A stretch of 64,000 nucleotides of DNA from contig VCMS01000227.1 of the NCBI GenBank assembly GCA_022539475.1, positions 26,013-90,012 on the forward strand. The letters are read 5' to 3'. The position numbers and the translations under genes are program-made. Of this stretch, positions 9,430-21,300 are shown one piece after another; position 1 is the first letter of the stretch, and every line of letters starts with the position of its first letter. The DNA is from Gracilaria domingensis (taxonomy: Eukaryota; Rhodophyta; Florideophyceae; Gracilariales; Gracilariaceae). The notes under the pieces are model-generated. The model saw only the letters and a list, made by a program, of their open reading frames with translations. It did no database searches and was not told the DNA's origin.

Positions 9430-12173
9430 GTGTTGCTTTCCAACTGTTGTTTGTAGACACCCGGTGTGATGCGGTGTAAGGTTCCTATAGATCTACGGCC
9501 TTAAGGCAATCATTCAGAAGTAAGATGTTTGCAGGTGCTCTTTTTGCATTGTATGTGACTACTAACTTCTTGTTTGTTTTACATCAAGTGCCAAGGTCTT
9601 TCGTTTTATCCAGCGAGTACTAGTCCGTGGTTGACCCGGACGAGCGTCTAAGAGACGTTCACGATCCCGTTCCGCAGATAAACAAGTCGGCTATGCAGCC
9701 TCTTGACGGGACACACAAATGCCATATCTATTGCGTAGCCACTCAGAAGGAGAAGAGCTGTCGTAATCTTACACCGTCAAAGCGAATTTTCAAACGCTGT
9801 AGTCTCCGTGACATCAAGGTCTTGATTTAGCTTGAGATTGACGTTGATCAAGCCAACCGTCGCCATCGCTGCGCTTTGCGCAGTGCAAACTTTATCGAGC
9901 TGGACATTCACTGCAAGGGTTGGAATATCCGATTCTCAAAATCCGACGATCTGCGCGTCCACTATAGAAGCCGACGACATGGTGCAACACTTAGAAGGAA
10001 GAACAATACTATCGTTTAAAGCACAGGTCCTGTTTTTTATTTTTTAGTTGTGATAATTTTTGTTTTCTTTTTTATTACTTATATTATTTTTGTTGTTTCA
10101 TTTTAATATCTTTGTATATCGTTTGGTATGCCTCTTTTATTCTTGTGTTTATGCTTTTGTTGTTTGGCTTTTGCCGTACTCTATCTACGTGAGTTTATAT
10201 TTGGCTAGTGCTTCTTTGTCTTATTAGACTGTTACTCTACGAGACCAAACTTTATTTTTATCATCTTTGCCCCTTTTGGCTGTAACTGCCGACGCCATCA
10301 CCAAAATGTTGTTTTCAAGTTGTTTTTGCAAGAGACAGGAGGTCATGAGCACGGTATGCACTGTAGCACGTCAGTCATGAACGGCAATGAGATAAAAAAA
10401 GAATTCATTTCTCTTGGCCGCTGCGATGTGATTCACAATACAAGTCGGCGCTCTTGTGTGTACCACAGCGCTTGATGCTCCAGGATTAATAATCCTTCAA
10501 TGATCTTTTTTGATTTGGTATGCAAATACATATTTTGTGGTGATCACTTTGGAAGGTAAATACGCACAGCCATTATCTACGATCTACTAGAAAATATTAT
10601 TTGGCCACGAGATCAAGCGTTGAAGGTGTGGAGGAAAATGAAGGAAACTGCTCAGCTCGGCGATGTTCGGTGCAGGAGTGTTATCAGCGAAATAGAGGTT
10701 GTACAGGCCGTAAAGCTATATTACAAAAGGTATTCAACACAACATTTATTACTGCAAATTTGTGGTTGAGCACTGGGGGGTGCACATGATCGTCTTACCA
10801 GAATGCACGAGCGGCAGGTGGATGCATCAAAGAATGACTTGGCTGGTAACGCGGCTGGGTGGGTAGAGATTGACACAGCCACTACTGGTGGCGCTGGAAG
10901 AGCGCAAAGTTAAGCTGCGAGAGGCTTTCGCCGCGGCAACTGGATAACCTTACTTTCTGCAAGTAAGTTTGGCAGATAGGAGTGATTCGCTGCAGAGAAG
11001 TCAACGTCAGCAAAATATGGAGCCCATTGTGGACGCGTGACTGTTCGCTCTGAGAAGGACCAAAATAGCGAGAGTGGAATTGCGTATCGGCGATACGCAA
11101 TGTGCTAAATTTGCCGGCAAAGCAGAAACCGCGTAGTTAGTTAGCTGTTAAGCTTTTGTTGTGCAACATCGGGAGCATTGTACAATTGAACATGTGTTGT
11201 GTGGTTTTGTCAAGCGGCTGCGGTCAGTGCGAACTAGAACATGAGCGGTTGACTGATGGGGGATATTAAATATTTATTTGTACTATGCTTTCATGGCGTC
11301 AACGAGGCATGAGGATCATGATGATGCAGTGCTACGCACCGCGGAGATTGTTGGCACAGGAGGGTTGACAACGTAGAGGAGGCGGCGCGGGGACGCTGTC
11401 TTCCGTGTCAACTTATTAGCAAGCGGAAGCATATGGCAGTGCGGTCTCGGGGCGGCGGCACGGGGCACAGTTGCACATCACAACGGGCCCATAACGTTAG
11501 CCATGCGCGCAGCAGCGACGGGCACAGCAATGCGGCACCAAATTGGTTGTGCCGGCGGCGCTTACGGTGACACGGTGCCACCGGCGCGCTTGTGAACCTG
11601 AAGCAGCACCGGCCAGCGGCCGCTGCGCGGCTAATGGCGCTCGGCGGCCACCGCGCGCACGCCGCCAGCAGCGGGCAACAACGTGGCCACCCGCCGGCGC
11701 GCGCAGCGCGTCGTGACGCGCTGTACGCGCGCGGCGCAGAGCAGAAAAACGACAGTCGTAACAGCGCACGGCGAACGTATCAAATCAGTTCGAATAACGC
11801 ACACGCTCACCACCGACGTCACGCGCGCCGCCGCGCTCCGCGCGCCGCTTGAGCGCTGTTGACGCAGCATTACGGTGTGCGCTATAGTTATCGGCCGCCG
11901 CTGTATGCGCCGCCGCCCCTGCCGCTCCGCGCCGCACGCCCTGCCCAGCAACAACGCGTCCTGTCATAGTTCGTTGCCCCGTCCTCACCCTCTGCTTGAC
12001 GCCACTTGAGGCTAACCCAACCCTCGACGTCTACCGTTGCACCGCTCTTCTGTCCCCTCGCCGCCCATCTGCTTGCACACCCCCTCCTCTGCGCCACCAC
12101 TCTCCGTTGAGTTGCGTTGCCTGCCGTTGCGTTGCGGTGCGTCGCGTCGCTACGCCCCTCTCCCCGCCCACGC
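9430..12173. other. Intergenic DNA, no gene recognised; GC-rich promoter island at the right end
   Basis: The left part (9430-11300) is AT-rich and I see no coding frame with recognisable content. It holds one striking hairpin: ATTGCGTATC (11079-11088), loop GGC, GATACGCAAT (11092-11101). From about 11350 to 12170 the composition becomes very GC/CpG-rich, which probably marks the promoter and 5' leader of the gene starting at 12174. Confidence 0.5.
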
Positions 12174-13295
12174 ATGGTGGTCATTCATCTCAAATCGCAG
12201 TTCGTCAGCCTTATCGTCACCGTGCTATCGGGTGCGGCCGAGCTATGTCTCTTCGGAGCCGCGCTCGGATTCAACCGGTATGCCGAGTGCAACGCTCTCA
12301 AACGCGGCAGGCAGGTCAGCGTGCGTCTTCATCGAATGCGAACCAAGTTTCTCGCCGTGTTTGCCATGATCGTCTTCATCGTTCTGGAGGTTTTCATGTC
12401 CTTCTTCAGCGATCCCGCGCTCTCTCTCACACCCGAATCTCGCTCCTGCGTCTCTGTTGGCAGATATGACAGGAGCGATGGCGCCGTGTTCAATTTCAGC
12501 GCTGACTCCATATTCATATCATGCATTCGTGCCGAGGGGACTCAAACCTTTCAACGGATTGGCAACCGCAGCCTCGAAGACGCTGACGTGCGTTGCTCCA
12601 AGACCGCCCTGTACAAGTTTGTTAATGAGGGTCGTGAATTGAGTACCCTTGATCCGAGTGAAGAGCGCGCCTGCATTCCCGACTTTGGTTGCGTTTTCCT
12701 CGAACTTAGAGGCCGACGCATGCGCTTCTCTGCTCTAATCAATGAGACTGAGATTGATCTAATAATACAGGAAAGATTTCTAGTTCCCTATCTTGAAACT
12801 ATCTTGATGTTCGACATAGACAAGGACCAGGAATCTTTGTTAGCGCGGCGAGCCGTCAACGCGTTCGCCGAGAACGTGAACGACCCGCTGGAACTGCGCC
12901 GAAGAGTACTCACCTCATCTGAGGTAAGCACCTGCCCATTCTTCCGCTCAGAAGACGCAACCGAGGTTCCGCTGGCGCTCATCATTGTCATCGGCGTGTC
13001 GTGGGCGCTGTCTCTGCTTGCGTTCCTCGGAACGCTCATGTTCAGACGGCACATATTCTACGACATGGGAGATCCACTGCATTGGGCACAGCGCACGTAC
13101 AGACACGTTGACGAGCCCATCACTGGAAACCCGGTGGTCACCAGTGTGTACGAACATGGCGAGCGGCTCATGTACGTGTCGAGCTCTTCATCCGACGAGT
13201 ACGACTTCCTGAGAAAGGTGGGCTCAAGCCTGCGCAGCCGCTTCACGCGCAGCAGGCCGCGAGACAATGAGTCCGTGGAGGAGCAGCGCGTGTAG
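12174..13295 (+). CDS. Predicted multi-pass membrane protein of unknown function (373 aa)
   Basis: Start: the first ATG of the frame at 12174; in-frame sequence upstream has no ATG. I do not recognise the family. Three hydrophobic segments are visible: about residues 10-33 (FVSLIVTVLSGAAELCLFGA), about 58-78 (FLAVFAMIVFIVLEVFMSFF) and about 265-290 (VPLALIIVIGVSWALSLLAF). Between the second and third lies a loop of about 190 residues with several cysteines and N-glycosylation sequons (NFS, NRS, NET), so it probably faces the lumen or outside. The C-terminal 80 residues are hydrophilic, Ser/Arg-rich and probably cytosolic. A GC-rich island lies upstream. A sensor or receptor-like role is only a guess. 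Confidence 0.75.
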   Translation: MVVIHLKSQFVSLIVTVLSGAAELCLFGAALGFNRYAECNALKRGRQVSVRLHRMRTKFLAVFAMIVFIVLEVFMSFFSDPALSLTPESRSCVSVGRYDRSDGAVFNFSADSIFISCIRAEGTQTFQRIGNRSLEDADVRCSKTALYKFVNEGRELSTLDPSEERACIPDFGCVFLELRGRRMRFSALINETEIDLIIQERFLVPYLETILMFDIDKDQESLLARRAVNAFAENVNDPLELRRRVLTSSEVSTCPFFRSEDATEVPLALIIVIGVSWALSLLAFLGTLMFRRHIFYDMGDPLHWAQRTYRHVDEPITGNPVVTSVYEHGERLMYVSSSSSDEYDFLRKVGSSLRSRFTRSRPRDNESVEEQRV

Positions 13296-14051
13296 GCGCG
13301 AGCGAGTCCGGTGGTGCTGGCGAGCAAATTTTCGATGTTTATTGCTGACGCTGCCCAAATATGACCTCACCTCTGTCAACTGCTCTGCCGCGGAGCACGA
13401 GCCGCACCTCTTCCAGGCATTGGTCTCGAGGCCAATGGCTGGCCGAGAACCCAAGCGCGGCAAGCCCGTTGTCTCGCGACCCGCGAGCTCGCCTACTCGC
13501 GCTCGAGCTTTGCCTGCATCGCTGACTATATCGGCTCTTGCGCAATCCCGCAGTTCAACAACATGTTGCAAACCACGGCTACCGACGGTAGCGCTCTGCC
13601 ACCAAATCGTAGAGCTCAGTCGGATCGAGGCAAATTGTTCTGTGCAGCAGTTGTATCTTCCTGAAGTGGGTGTAAATATGATGTGTATCCCTTACTGTTG
13701 ATCCATGTCTACGGGCCAAATGCAAATGGCCTGCCACTTCAGTGCCAAGCTTGTCTTGCAACTTACTGTATGTCAGTTCAGACGTTTTGCAACGCCGCGG
13801 ACCACGGCCAAAGTCCCGTATACTAGGCACCATTTGCGTATGACGTTGGCACCCTGGGTATGCGTTTGTCACGTCGATACCAAACGCGCACACGTTTGGC
13901 CCAACTCTGATCGCATATATTGTTCTTCTTCCGCGTACGAACCTGGTGACGCCAATTTCTATGCGAAAAAGAAATGTTTCATCTTGTCTTTAATCGGGAT
14001 TGACGACATGTAGATGTTCAAATATGCCTCAGCTTGTGTATGATCGCTGGT
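13296..14051. other. Intergenic, nothing recognised
   Basis: This is the 756-bp gap between convergent genes. Open frames here are short and lack domain content; it probably holds the two 3' UTRs. Confidence 0.5.
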
Positions 14052-15410
14052 CTATTCATACTCCTTCGCGTTCACCTTGATGCCGTGCAATTTGAAGCAC
14101 AGCACAGGAACACCATCTTCGAAACTTGCAAACCTCAAGTAAAACGTGGCATCCCCCTTGATGTCCGATTGCCTATCATGCATCACGGATGAGATTAAAC
14201 CTATTGCTACATCCTCTCGTTCATCAGCAACGCGTACATAAGAATCAGCATTCATGTGCACCAACACAGAGACCAAGTCTGCATCGTAAGCATAGGCTTC
14301 GCACTGTGGACGCTGAATTTCCGTTGCACGCTCCCTTTCCTTCCTGCTCTCTCGGAATGCGCATATGCTCATATCCACGATTGCATCGAACACTTTCTCC
14401 TCAAGTGCCACGAGTATGTGCGTATGCGCATATTGACATTTCCCAGGGCGTTCCTTCACTATATCCGGATACGGCTCAGCACCTGGGTTATAGTACAACA
14501 AGCGTACATTCTTCACCGGTATAAAAGGCAACGTAGTTTCATCAATATACCGAAACCCAATGTATGAAAAAGTGGGAGATCCCAACTTGCCAAGTGTAAA
14601 CGGAGACTCTACTACAAACTTGCTGCTGATGAGCACATCGTCTTTAAAGACCTGTGCGTAAGCGGGTTCACGAACTTGCAAAGTGGCCACACCTTCGTGT
14701 TCATGTTGTCGTACGAACGAACTTCTGGGCTTGCCAGTAATTGCGTTCTCTCGACCGGAGTGTACATAAGAGATGTCTTCGAATTGAGACTCTTCGCTCT
14801 TACAGGAAGAAGAACTCAAATCGCACGGCTCTGAGTCGATGACCTCTTTGGAAGAAACAAGTGTCTCGACCGATTGGCGTGCGGCAGGTGATGATGACTC
14901 CATCAGAGATCCATGCCTAGAGGGCCAGGAATCGACTAAAGAGTTTGAATCCAAACATTCCCAACTACCCGTTGACGGTTGATGTTTGGCTTCAGAAATA
15001 GACGAATGCCTTGAAATCGCCGACACTTTCACGTGAGGTGTTTCATCCGTATACCTTGGCTTTTGCAACAACTTAATGCGTTTTGTTGTGCGTTGCAACT
15101 TCCTCTGTAAGGATTTGACCCTTTTGGTCAGCCGTTCGTTTCGCTTATGTGCATCGTTCACCTTCTTCTTCACGTCTCGAATCCGAGGGATACCCCCGTC
15201 TTTCAACTGAGAAGGAAGGGTTTCATATGCTTCCTTTAACAATCTGGCATGCATCAAAAACGTTTGGAGAGCGTCCACTGTCTCAATAAGAGCTGAACTG
15301 GGTACAAAATCTCCGGCGCATCCTCTCAAAACAGTCTCTGTAGACTGAAACGCCGAATTGGCATGCGCTGCGGCGTTCATAAACCTCTGACGGTCAAAAT
15401 CCAGGTTCAT
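14052..15410 (-). CDS. Coiled-coil protein of unknown function (452 aa)
   Basis: Start: ATG at 15410-15408 (MNLDFDRQRF). Order of parts: an N-terminal helical region (about 1-75); a basic coiled coil (about 76-115, DVKKKVNDAHKRNERLTKRV and on); a long low-complexity Ser-rich linker (about 125-240); and a folded-looking C-terminal half (about 245-452). The segment YAYDADLVSVLVHMN (about residue 385) vaguely resembles the core of Rxt3-type histone-deacetylase-complex proteins, but this similarity is weak and I would not name the gene from it. The gene is divergent from the methyltransferase/2H gene at 16312. Confidence 0.75.
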   Translation of the reverse strand: MNLDFDRQRFMNAAAHANSAFQSTETVLRGCAGDFVPSSALIETVDALQTFLMHARLLKEAYETLPSQLKDGGIPRIRDVKKKVNDAHKRNERLTKRVKSLQRKLQRTTKRIKLLQKPRYTDETPHVKVSAISRHSSISEAKHQPSTGSWECLDSNSLVDSWPSRHGSLMESSSPAARQSVETLVSSKEVIDSEPCDLSSSSCKSEESQFEDISYVHSGRENAITGKPRSSFVRQHEHEGVATLQVREPAYAQVFKDDVLISSKFVVESPFTLGKLGSPTFSYIGFRYIDETTLPFIPVKNVRLLYYNPGAEPYPDIVKERPGKCQYAHTHILVALEEKVFDAIVDMSICAFRESRKERERATEIQRPQCEAYAYDADLVSVLVHMNADSYVRVADEREDVAIGLISSVMHDRQSDIKGDATFYLRFASFEDGVPVLCFKLHGIKVNAKEYE

Positions 15411-16311
15411 TGTTAACGAAGAAGGCTAAACACAAGAGGCAGAAGAATAGAAAGTGGGATATTGAAAAATGTTGAGCTTTCAAGTTGGAGAGCGGTTGAT
15501 GACTAAGACAGTCCGAATTAGAGTCGGTCGGACGCAGAACAAATAGGGCGGCGATTGCTTTTATGCACTTCGGATTTTCGCCGCTGGAACATGAAAGAGG
15601 CACGCCGTGCTGGAACAGAGTGCTTCTGGGCATCCCTGACCACTGCACAGGGCAATCAGCACTTAGCGACGAAGTTGGTGGAAGCGCGCTTTGGGCTATG
15701 AACAGTGTGCCCAAAGAGATCGTGACGTGGCGCGGCCCAGAAGTTGTCTATTATTTGCGCCAAGCTCATGTGCGCTACGCGTTTCAGTTCACCGCCAGAG
15801 CATTGCACCTCGTGTTGGTTGTCATTTAAGGCCTAATGATGGAACTTGGAATATTGCCACAACAACGACAACAACAGTTGAATTACGTCTCGAACTCAGC
15901 GCTTTATTTGTTGTTAAAGTTGATCCCGAAGAAGACCGGCACTTTTCGACTACAGTATGCAGGAATTAGACTACTGCGCCCAAACTGGTAGGGAGAGGGG
16001 GAGAGCTACAGGTAGCCTTCTATTGCCAAGCGTTCAATCTTCGGGATCATAGACTGTGATCTCTGTACTACACAAAGAGTCTGTAGTGTCAAAACTTTTT
16101 GACTCAAAAGGGTAGACAAAGCCGCCTTCATTGTTGACTTGCCTTGCTACCCTTGTAATAGGGCCAGTCAAAGAGTGTCGAAATACTTTTATCTTTTTAG
16201 AACATACGAAGGTAAAAGTTTCGCGAGTAAAACGAACGTTCGTTCTGGCAAAGAGCTCTGTAAGACGGTTTCGCATCTTTGGTCACCCGCATTTACTGAG
16301 CAATTCCTTCA
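15411..16311. other. Divergent intergenic region; one doubtful small ORF (15563-15829)
   Basis: This is the shared upstream region of two divergent genes (14052-15410 on the minus strand and 16312-18156 on the plus strand). An ATG-started frame of 88 codons at 15563-15829 (plus) has a mixed, protein-like composition but no recognisable motif, so I do not call it as a gene. The rest shows no coding or RNA features. Confidence 0.4.
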
Positions 16312-18156
16312 ATGAGCGATGAGGAAGCAGCTCAACATGACTTTAAGCCGTGGGCACCGAAGATACGGGAAGTTCCAAAGCGGGTTGATGGGCTTGACTT
16401 GAAAATAGCCGAACAAATCACACGACGTATACTGCTGCACGATGTAGCACTGCCCGTGTATACCCTTCCACCTCCACATCCATCAAACTTTCCGAGACTG
16501 ACTTCTTTTCTTGAACCCAATGGGTTTGCTAGTATACCACAGACGGTGGATCCCGCATCCAGAGGGCTTTCCCATGGACCGGTCCCAAAATATGGCGTTC
16601 CCCCGGCCCGGGCCGACAAGAAGCGTGCCCAAATACGGTATCTCGTTTCGGTCCTTTCCATTCTCGTCGAGGCCCATCCTGTGAGGTATCCAACAATAGT
16701 TGATCTTTGTGGTGGTTGCGGTCATGTTGCGCTGGTTATCGCTACACTCTTCCCAGACTCCTCGGTACACATCGTTGACGAGAACAGCACCGCTCTGTCT
16801 ATCGCCTCGGACCGAGCCAAAAGGGCACAACTCAACAACATTCAAACCCACCATGTCGCTGTACAAAAGCTGTCTCTTTCTTTTGACATTGCTCTGGCTT
16901 TGCATGCATGTGGAGGTGCTTCTGATGCCGTTATTTCCGCTGCTGTCCGCTCAAATGCTGCACTTCTAGTGGTTCCGTGTTGCGTTGGTGCTATAGTCTC
17001 ATCGCGTGGTAAAACGACCGGAGCCGCATCTTGCACAAATCCAGTAATAGATTTCTGTGATCGTTCTGAGATAGACTGGCATGTACCAAGGAGTACCGTG
17101 TTTAGGGGTTTGCTCGAAGAGGGTGAATACGACTGCCTTGCGAAAGCAGCAGATTTCGGGGAACATGGGATAGATGACTGGAGAAAGCTGTCGAAAGCAT
17201 TGGTGGAATGGGATCGTCTACAGTGGCTCCGTGCGGATCATTATCAGATAAGACTGACAAAGATGAGACCTTTATCATGCACTCCGAAGAATGATGTGCT
17301 TGTTGCATGGCCAGAGAAGGAAGGTTTTAAGTTTACAGGAGATTGGCTGTCTGATGAGCTAGCGAACGGATTTGTTCGCGACGTTGTAGACGGGAGTGTA
17401 CTGAATGGCCTTGGTGCGACTGAGGTAATGGAAGTGGAACGAAGTTTAAGGGCTTTGGTGTGCGATGAGAATTCAAATGGTATCTACCGTTCTGCCATTG
17501 GTGCTGGCAAAAGGCGACGAAAAGTCGTTCATGCTGTTGCTGAGTCTTTGGGTTTGTGGCATCGAAGCGATGGTCGTGGAGCACAACGCACTGTGGTGGT
17601 GTCTCGAAGCCCATATTGGCCTTTCTTCTTTGACAATTATATTGGGCTCGGCGGTGCCACGGTAGAGGCAATATGTACAGCTTACCTAAGCAAAGTACCC
17701 AAAAGTCTTGTGGAGCGTCGTATCTTGGTTCGAGGTCGACCTCACCATGTTACTATCATTTCACCTACAGAAGTCAACCTCATTAATTCTGTTTATAGAG
17801 ACGATCCAGATATGTGTCTTGAGTTGGTCTCTCGGCGGTTATTCGGCTCTTCTTTGCTAGTTTTAGGTCTGGGTCGCGTTCAGTGCTCTTCAACGACAAA
17901 CGGCTTAGTAGCTTGGGACGGAAACGAAGCGGAATCTGAAATTAGACCAAGTTTCTCGAAACAAGTTCGTGTAGCATACTACGCTGTTATCAAATGGCCG
18001 GAAGCACAACGTTTGAGAAACGAAATGGGTTTGCCACAGAAGGATTTCCACATAACCTTGGGATTCACAGATAAGGACATCCACAATTGTCGGAAAGATG
18101 TCAACACTTTAGTACATCGAGATGAGCGAGAATACACCTTGACTTCAATAAGTTGA
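16312..18156 (+). CDS. Fusion of SAM methyltransferase, R3H domain and 2H phosphoesterase (614 aa)
   Basis: Start: ATG at 16312. The N-terminal region is proline-rich. Then comes a Rossmann methyltransferase of the GSTCD/METTL25 (Methyltransf_32) type: VDLCGGCGHVALV at about residue 130, ALHACGGASD about 197 and VPCCVG about 221. Next is an R3H-type nucleic-acid-binding segment at about 380-432 (RRKVVHAVAESLGL ... RTVVVSR). The C-terminal part has two H-x-T motifs, HVT at 479-481 and HIT at 580-582 (DFHITLGF), the signature of 2H phosphoesterases; the surroundings (YYAVIKWPEAQ, DIH) recall the 2H domain of 'Swiss army knife' RNA-repair proteins. Family knowledge suggests RNA modification or cyclic-phosphate processing; the exact substrate is unknown. 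Confidence 0.85.
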   Translation: MSDEEAAQHDFKPWAPKIREVPKRVDGLDLKIAEQITRRILLHDVALPVYTLPPPHPSNFPRLTSFLEPNGFASIPQTVDPASRGLSHGPVPKYGVPPARADKKRAQIRYLVSVLSILVEAHPVRYPTIVDLCGGCGHVALVIATLFPDSSVHIVDENSTALSIASDRAKRAQLNNIQTHHVAVQKLSLSFDIALALHACGGASDAVISAAVRSNAALLVVPCCVGAIVSSRGKTTGAASCTNPVIDFCDRSEIDWHVPRSTVFRGLLEEGEYDCLAKAADFGEHGIDDWRKLSKALVEWDRLQWLRADHYQIRLTKMRPLSCTPKNDVLVAWPEKEGFKFTGDWLSDELANGFVRDVVDGSVLNGLGATEVMEVERSLRALVCDENSNGIYRSAIGAGKRRRKVVHAVAESLGLWHRSDGRGAQRTVVVSRSPYWPFFFDNYIGLGGATVEAICTAYLSKVPKSLVERRILVRGRPHHVTIISPTEVNLINSVYRDDPDMCLELVSRRLFGSSLLVLGLGRVQCSSTTNGLVAWDGNEAESEIRPSFSKQVRVAYYAVIKWPEAQRLRNEMGLPQKDFHITLGFTDKDIHNCRKDVNTLVHRDEREYTLTSIS

Positions 18157-18335
18157 TTAAAGCTACAACACTGTTAGTGACGAATTTGACCAATCTACCT
18201 TGTATATCCTAAGAGAGGATGGCACTTACGAGTTGTACGAGGGAATAAGGGTAAAGAAAATAGAGGGATATGAGAGGTGTTCAGCAGCTTAGTTCGGCAG
18301 ATCACCATCAAGAAGAGCCCTCTCCGCAACACAAT

Positions 18336-21300
18336 TCATCTATTTCTGTAAGGGAGCTTAACATTTGTTGGCAGAAAATGTTCGGCCCTGAATTCTGGGT
18401 GCGGACTTCTGTCTTCGTTTTCGTAACCTCTTCCATATGCGTCACGTTCCACATATTCCCAATCATCTTCTATAGCAGCGGCAGGGGCGGCCACGACAAA
18501 GTGAGTTGCGGCAAACCACATAATCAGAATGGTTCCCACTACAAAAGCTATTCCGATTCCGATTGCCACACCAATCGAACCGAGGTCTGCCACTCCGTTT
18601 CCTCTGATATCTTCGACATCTGGACCAGCTATTCTTTCCTTCGGAATACCAGCAACCAAAAGCCCTTGGTTCTTTGTTAGTATGGTGATGGTGGAATCTG
18701 TAACGGAGACCAAGTCTTCCTCATCAGTCTGGAAAATGAAGCAGTCGTCGACATCACAGAAATCAAGAGGCACAGAACTGTCGTTGCGAACAACCCCAGC
18801 CTTGATCTCACCAGCAGTTTCACTTGAACTCGTGGCAATCTTCATGGTTATCTCAAAGCACTGTGCAGGAAATCTCATCTGTCTCAAGTCCTCGAACCTC
18901 AAGAATTGGACACTGAGTAGCCCGGTTTTCGACGTCCACCAGAAGCCCTGTAGCTATCAGCGATTCCCCGGGGATAACGATAATCGTCACTACCACACGT
19001 TTTGACGTTACGTCCGGTACTATACTTGGACAGACCTTTCTCTGTATCTCTGACAATTCGACCACCCCACCCACTTGATCAGTATTACAGGAAATCTGAA
19101 TATGGAGCTCAACTGGGGGAATCTCTGTGTTGGATGACCTTTCAGGTACCTGGCTACTAATGTCAGAGTTCCTTATGGCGGTTGATTCAGTTCCAGAGAA
19201 TCCGCAACTCTCCTGTTGTGCCCTTACCGACGCGATGAATCTCGTGGTTTTCATCAGTAAGACACCAAAGGCTCTTCGAGTTGAACCTGGTTCTTGAAGC
19301 AGCCTCCTTCTCGACGTTCCTTCTTGTCCAATGTTGAAAGCCACAGCCAGCGAAATGTTAGCAATCGATGAAACTTTTTCAACAAGAGACTCACTAACTA
19401 ACGCTTCGATAGTGCTGTCTTCTGTGATCTCGATCGCAGTCTCGGCCTGCCTCAATGCAGCAAAGAGAGTTGTCTCATCATCAAAGAGACTCTGCGGTAC
19501 CAACAAAAGGTAAAATGTCAAATCGATAGCTGGAAGAATCTGATTTGGGCGATACACCGTTGTTCTTGTCAGATCCTCGCTTATCCGGGTTAAGTTTGCC
19601 ACATACGACCGAGTCTGATCCACGAGAAGTTGCGCCTCCTCCGATGAGTCGGAATCAGTGGTAGACACGACTATTCCGGCAACGTTGCTCACGGCTGATA
19701 TCAGTGAGGTCAGGCAGCCGTGATCTCGGACAGCTTCACAGAAAGCTGCTTCTTCTGTAAGATTAGCAAGTCGCTCGGCCAAATTCCCAAGCACAGTTTG
19801 GTCCTCCGGAGGAATTGGGGTACTTACAGATAGAGTCTTGTTCAATGTCACCTTGTCAACCAAATCACCACCCACGGTTCTTGCCTCACACTCAATTTGG
19901 TATATTCCATCTTTGTGAACACTGAATGACGCGAAAGGAACTGAACTGCAACCCTTTCCAATGGAAAACCTTTCATTCACTGAGCTGATCAGAGTAAAGC
20001 AATACTCGACGCCCTGTGTTTCAAAGGAAAGTTGCCCGCTGATTGTGAACATTGTTTCAGATGTAATCCCAGAGTCTTCAATCGGCCCGGTGCATGATAG
20101 GCTAGGAGCTTCGTTCGTTACAAAGGAGACTTCGTATGTTTGTACCAGTGAACTCTGTGACGAAAATACCGACACCGCCACAACATACTCAGTTGTCTCC
20201 TCCAGAGCATTCGCAGTGAACGCGAGAGGAAGGCGGGACTTCTCACCGCGAGTGGAGACGAAACCTGATCCTTCCCTTAGAACTCCTTGCTGGAGAAGAA
20301 GATACTGCTGGCTAACCTTGGACATATCAAATGACCATGACACGAAGGCGTTGCTACTTTCGGGTTGAATAACGATGTCAGAGAATAAGTTAGCGCTCTT
20401 CAGATCTGTGGGAATGCCCTTCCCATCTACCACATCCAAAGAACTTAGGGTGGGTACTTCTTCCAAGGTCTCTACTGTTCGCATTTCGAAGTACGAATAC
20501 GTCTCGGATGAACGATTATCTTTGGAAACCATTAAACCGAAGACAAGGAAAGTCGGATCCGGATCTGCTGTGGTATCCAATCGGGAGTCAAGAAGGTCTG
20601 CGGCGTCAATTGTAATGTTCACTGAGTTACGTATCTCAGGGAGAATAGAAGAACAGTCCGAAACTCTTGCCATAAATGATGAATCAAGAGAACGTTGGCA
20701 ACTAATCCAATCATACTGAATCTCTGTTGTTGGATTGCTTTCGTCTGGCAGAACATCGGGATCAAAAGAATCACCTCCGTTCAGATGGAGATCGTTCCCG
20801 CTGAGTATCAGCGTTCCGTTCAATCCGTCATTGATGATAGCCTCCAACTCCGAGGGAACAACTAAGATGTCTATAGCGTCTCTTCCACTGATGTCTTGAT
20901 TACTCGCTAGCGTAGCTATCAGTTCCAGCTGAGATACACCGATTTCAAGATCTCTGCGGGCGATATTGAACTCAAGACCAAGTTTGGTAGGACCTGTCAC
21001 ATCTTGTGCGGAGCGCGATCCATTCCTGAACTCCATGCTTTCATCAACTATGAATCGTTCGCCCCTATAAGTCCATTCCAGGAGTATCTCCGAGATATCA
21101 ACAACTTCCACCACAAGCGATGCTTGTATCAACGTTGTGGTATTCAGGGAGCGTTGCAAAGTTTCGGTTTCGAAAACGTTCACAAGAATGAACTCTTCAA
21201 CAGGATTGGCGAGTACAACTGAAGCATTGGAATTGTCGGAGATTCCAATGGAGTTCGTCACGTTGACCTGGAAGACGTAAGTAGTTCCGCTAGGCCTTAT

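Larger units (their letters stand above)
1..9430 (+). mobile_element. Ty3/gypsy chromovirus-type LTR retrotransposon, family A (5' end outside window)
   Basis: The order gag, aspartic protease, RT, RNase H, integrase, chromodomain, long non-coding block, polypurine tract and 3' LTR identifies a Ty3/gypsy element of the chromovirus group. The gag frame is already open at base 3, so the 5' LTR, primer-binding site and gag start lie left of the window. Gag is in one frame and all of pol in the -1 frame. Decay is mild: one stop in gag (TGA at 771) and three in pol (TGA 1994, TAA 3995, TAA 4610), with no internal frameshift except the gag/pol one, which looks programmed. Short CCC-N-GGG palindromes are abundant in coding and non-coding parts. 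The right boundary is approximate because the matching 5' LTR is not visible. Confidence 0.93.

Noticed and set aside
14052-15410. Naming the coiled-coil protein as Rxt3
   Set aside because: Only one short segment (YDADLVSVLVH) resembles that family; the rest could not be matched by eye.
18855-18891. 37-nt GT-AG intron in the REJ gene
   Set aside because: It would restore the frame, but such an intron is very short for spliceosomal removal and its donor lacks consensus; a one-base error is at least as likely. Left open, not annotated as an intron.
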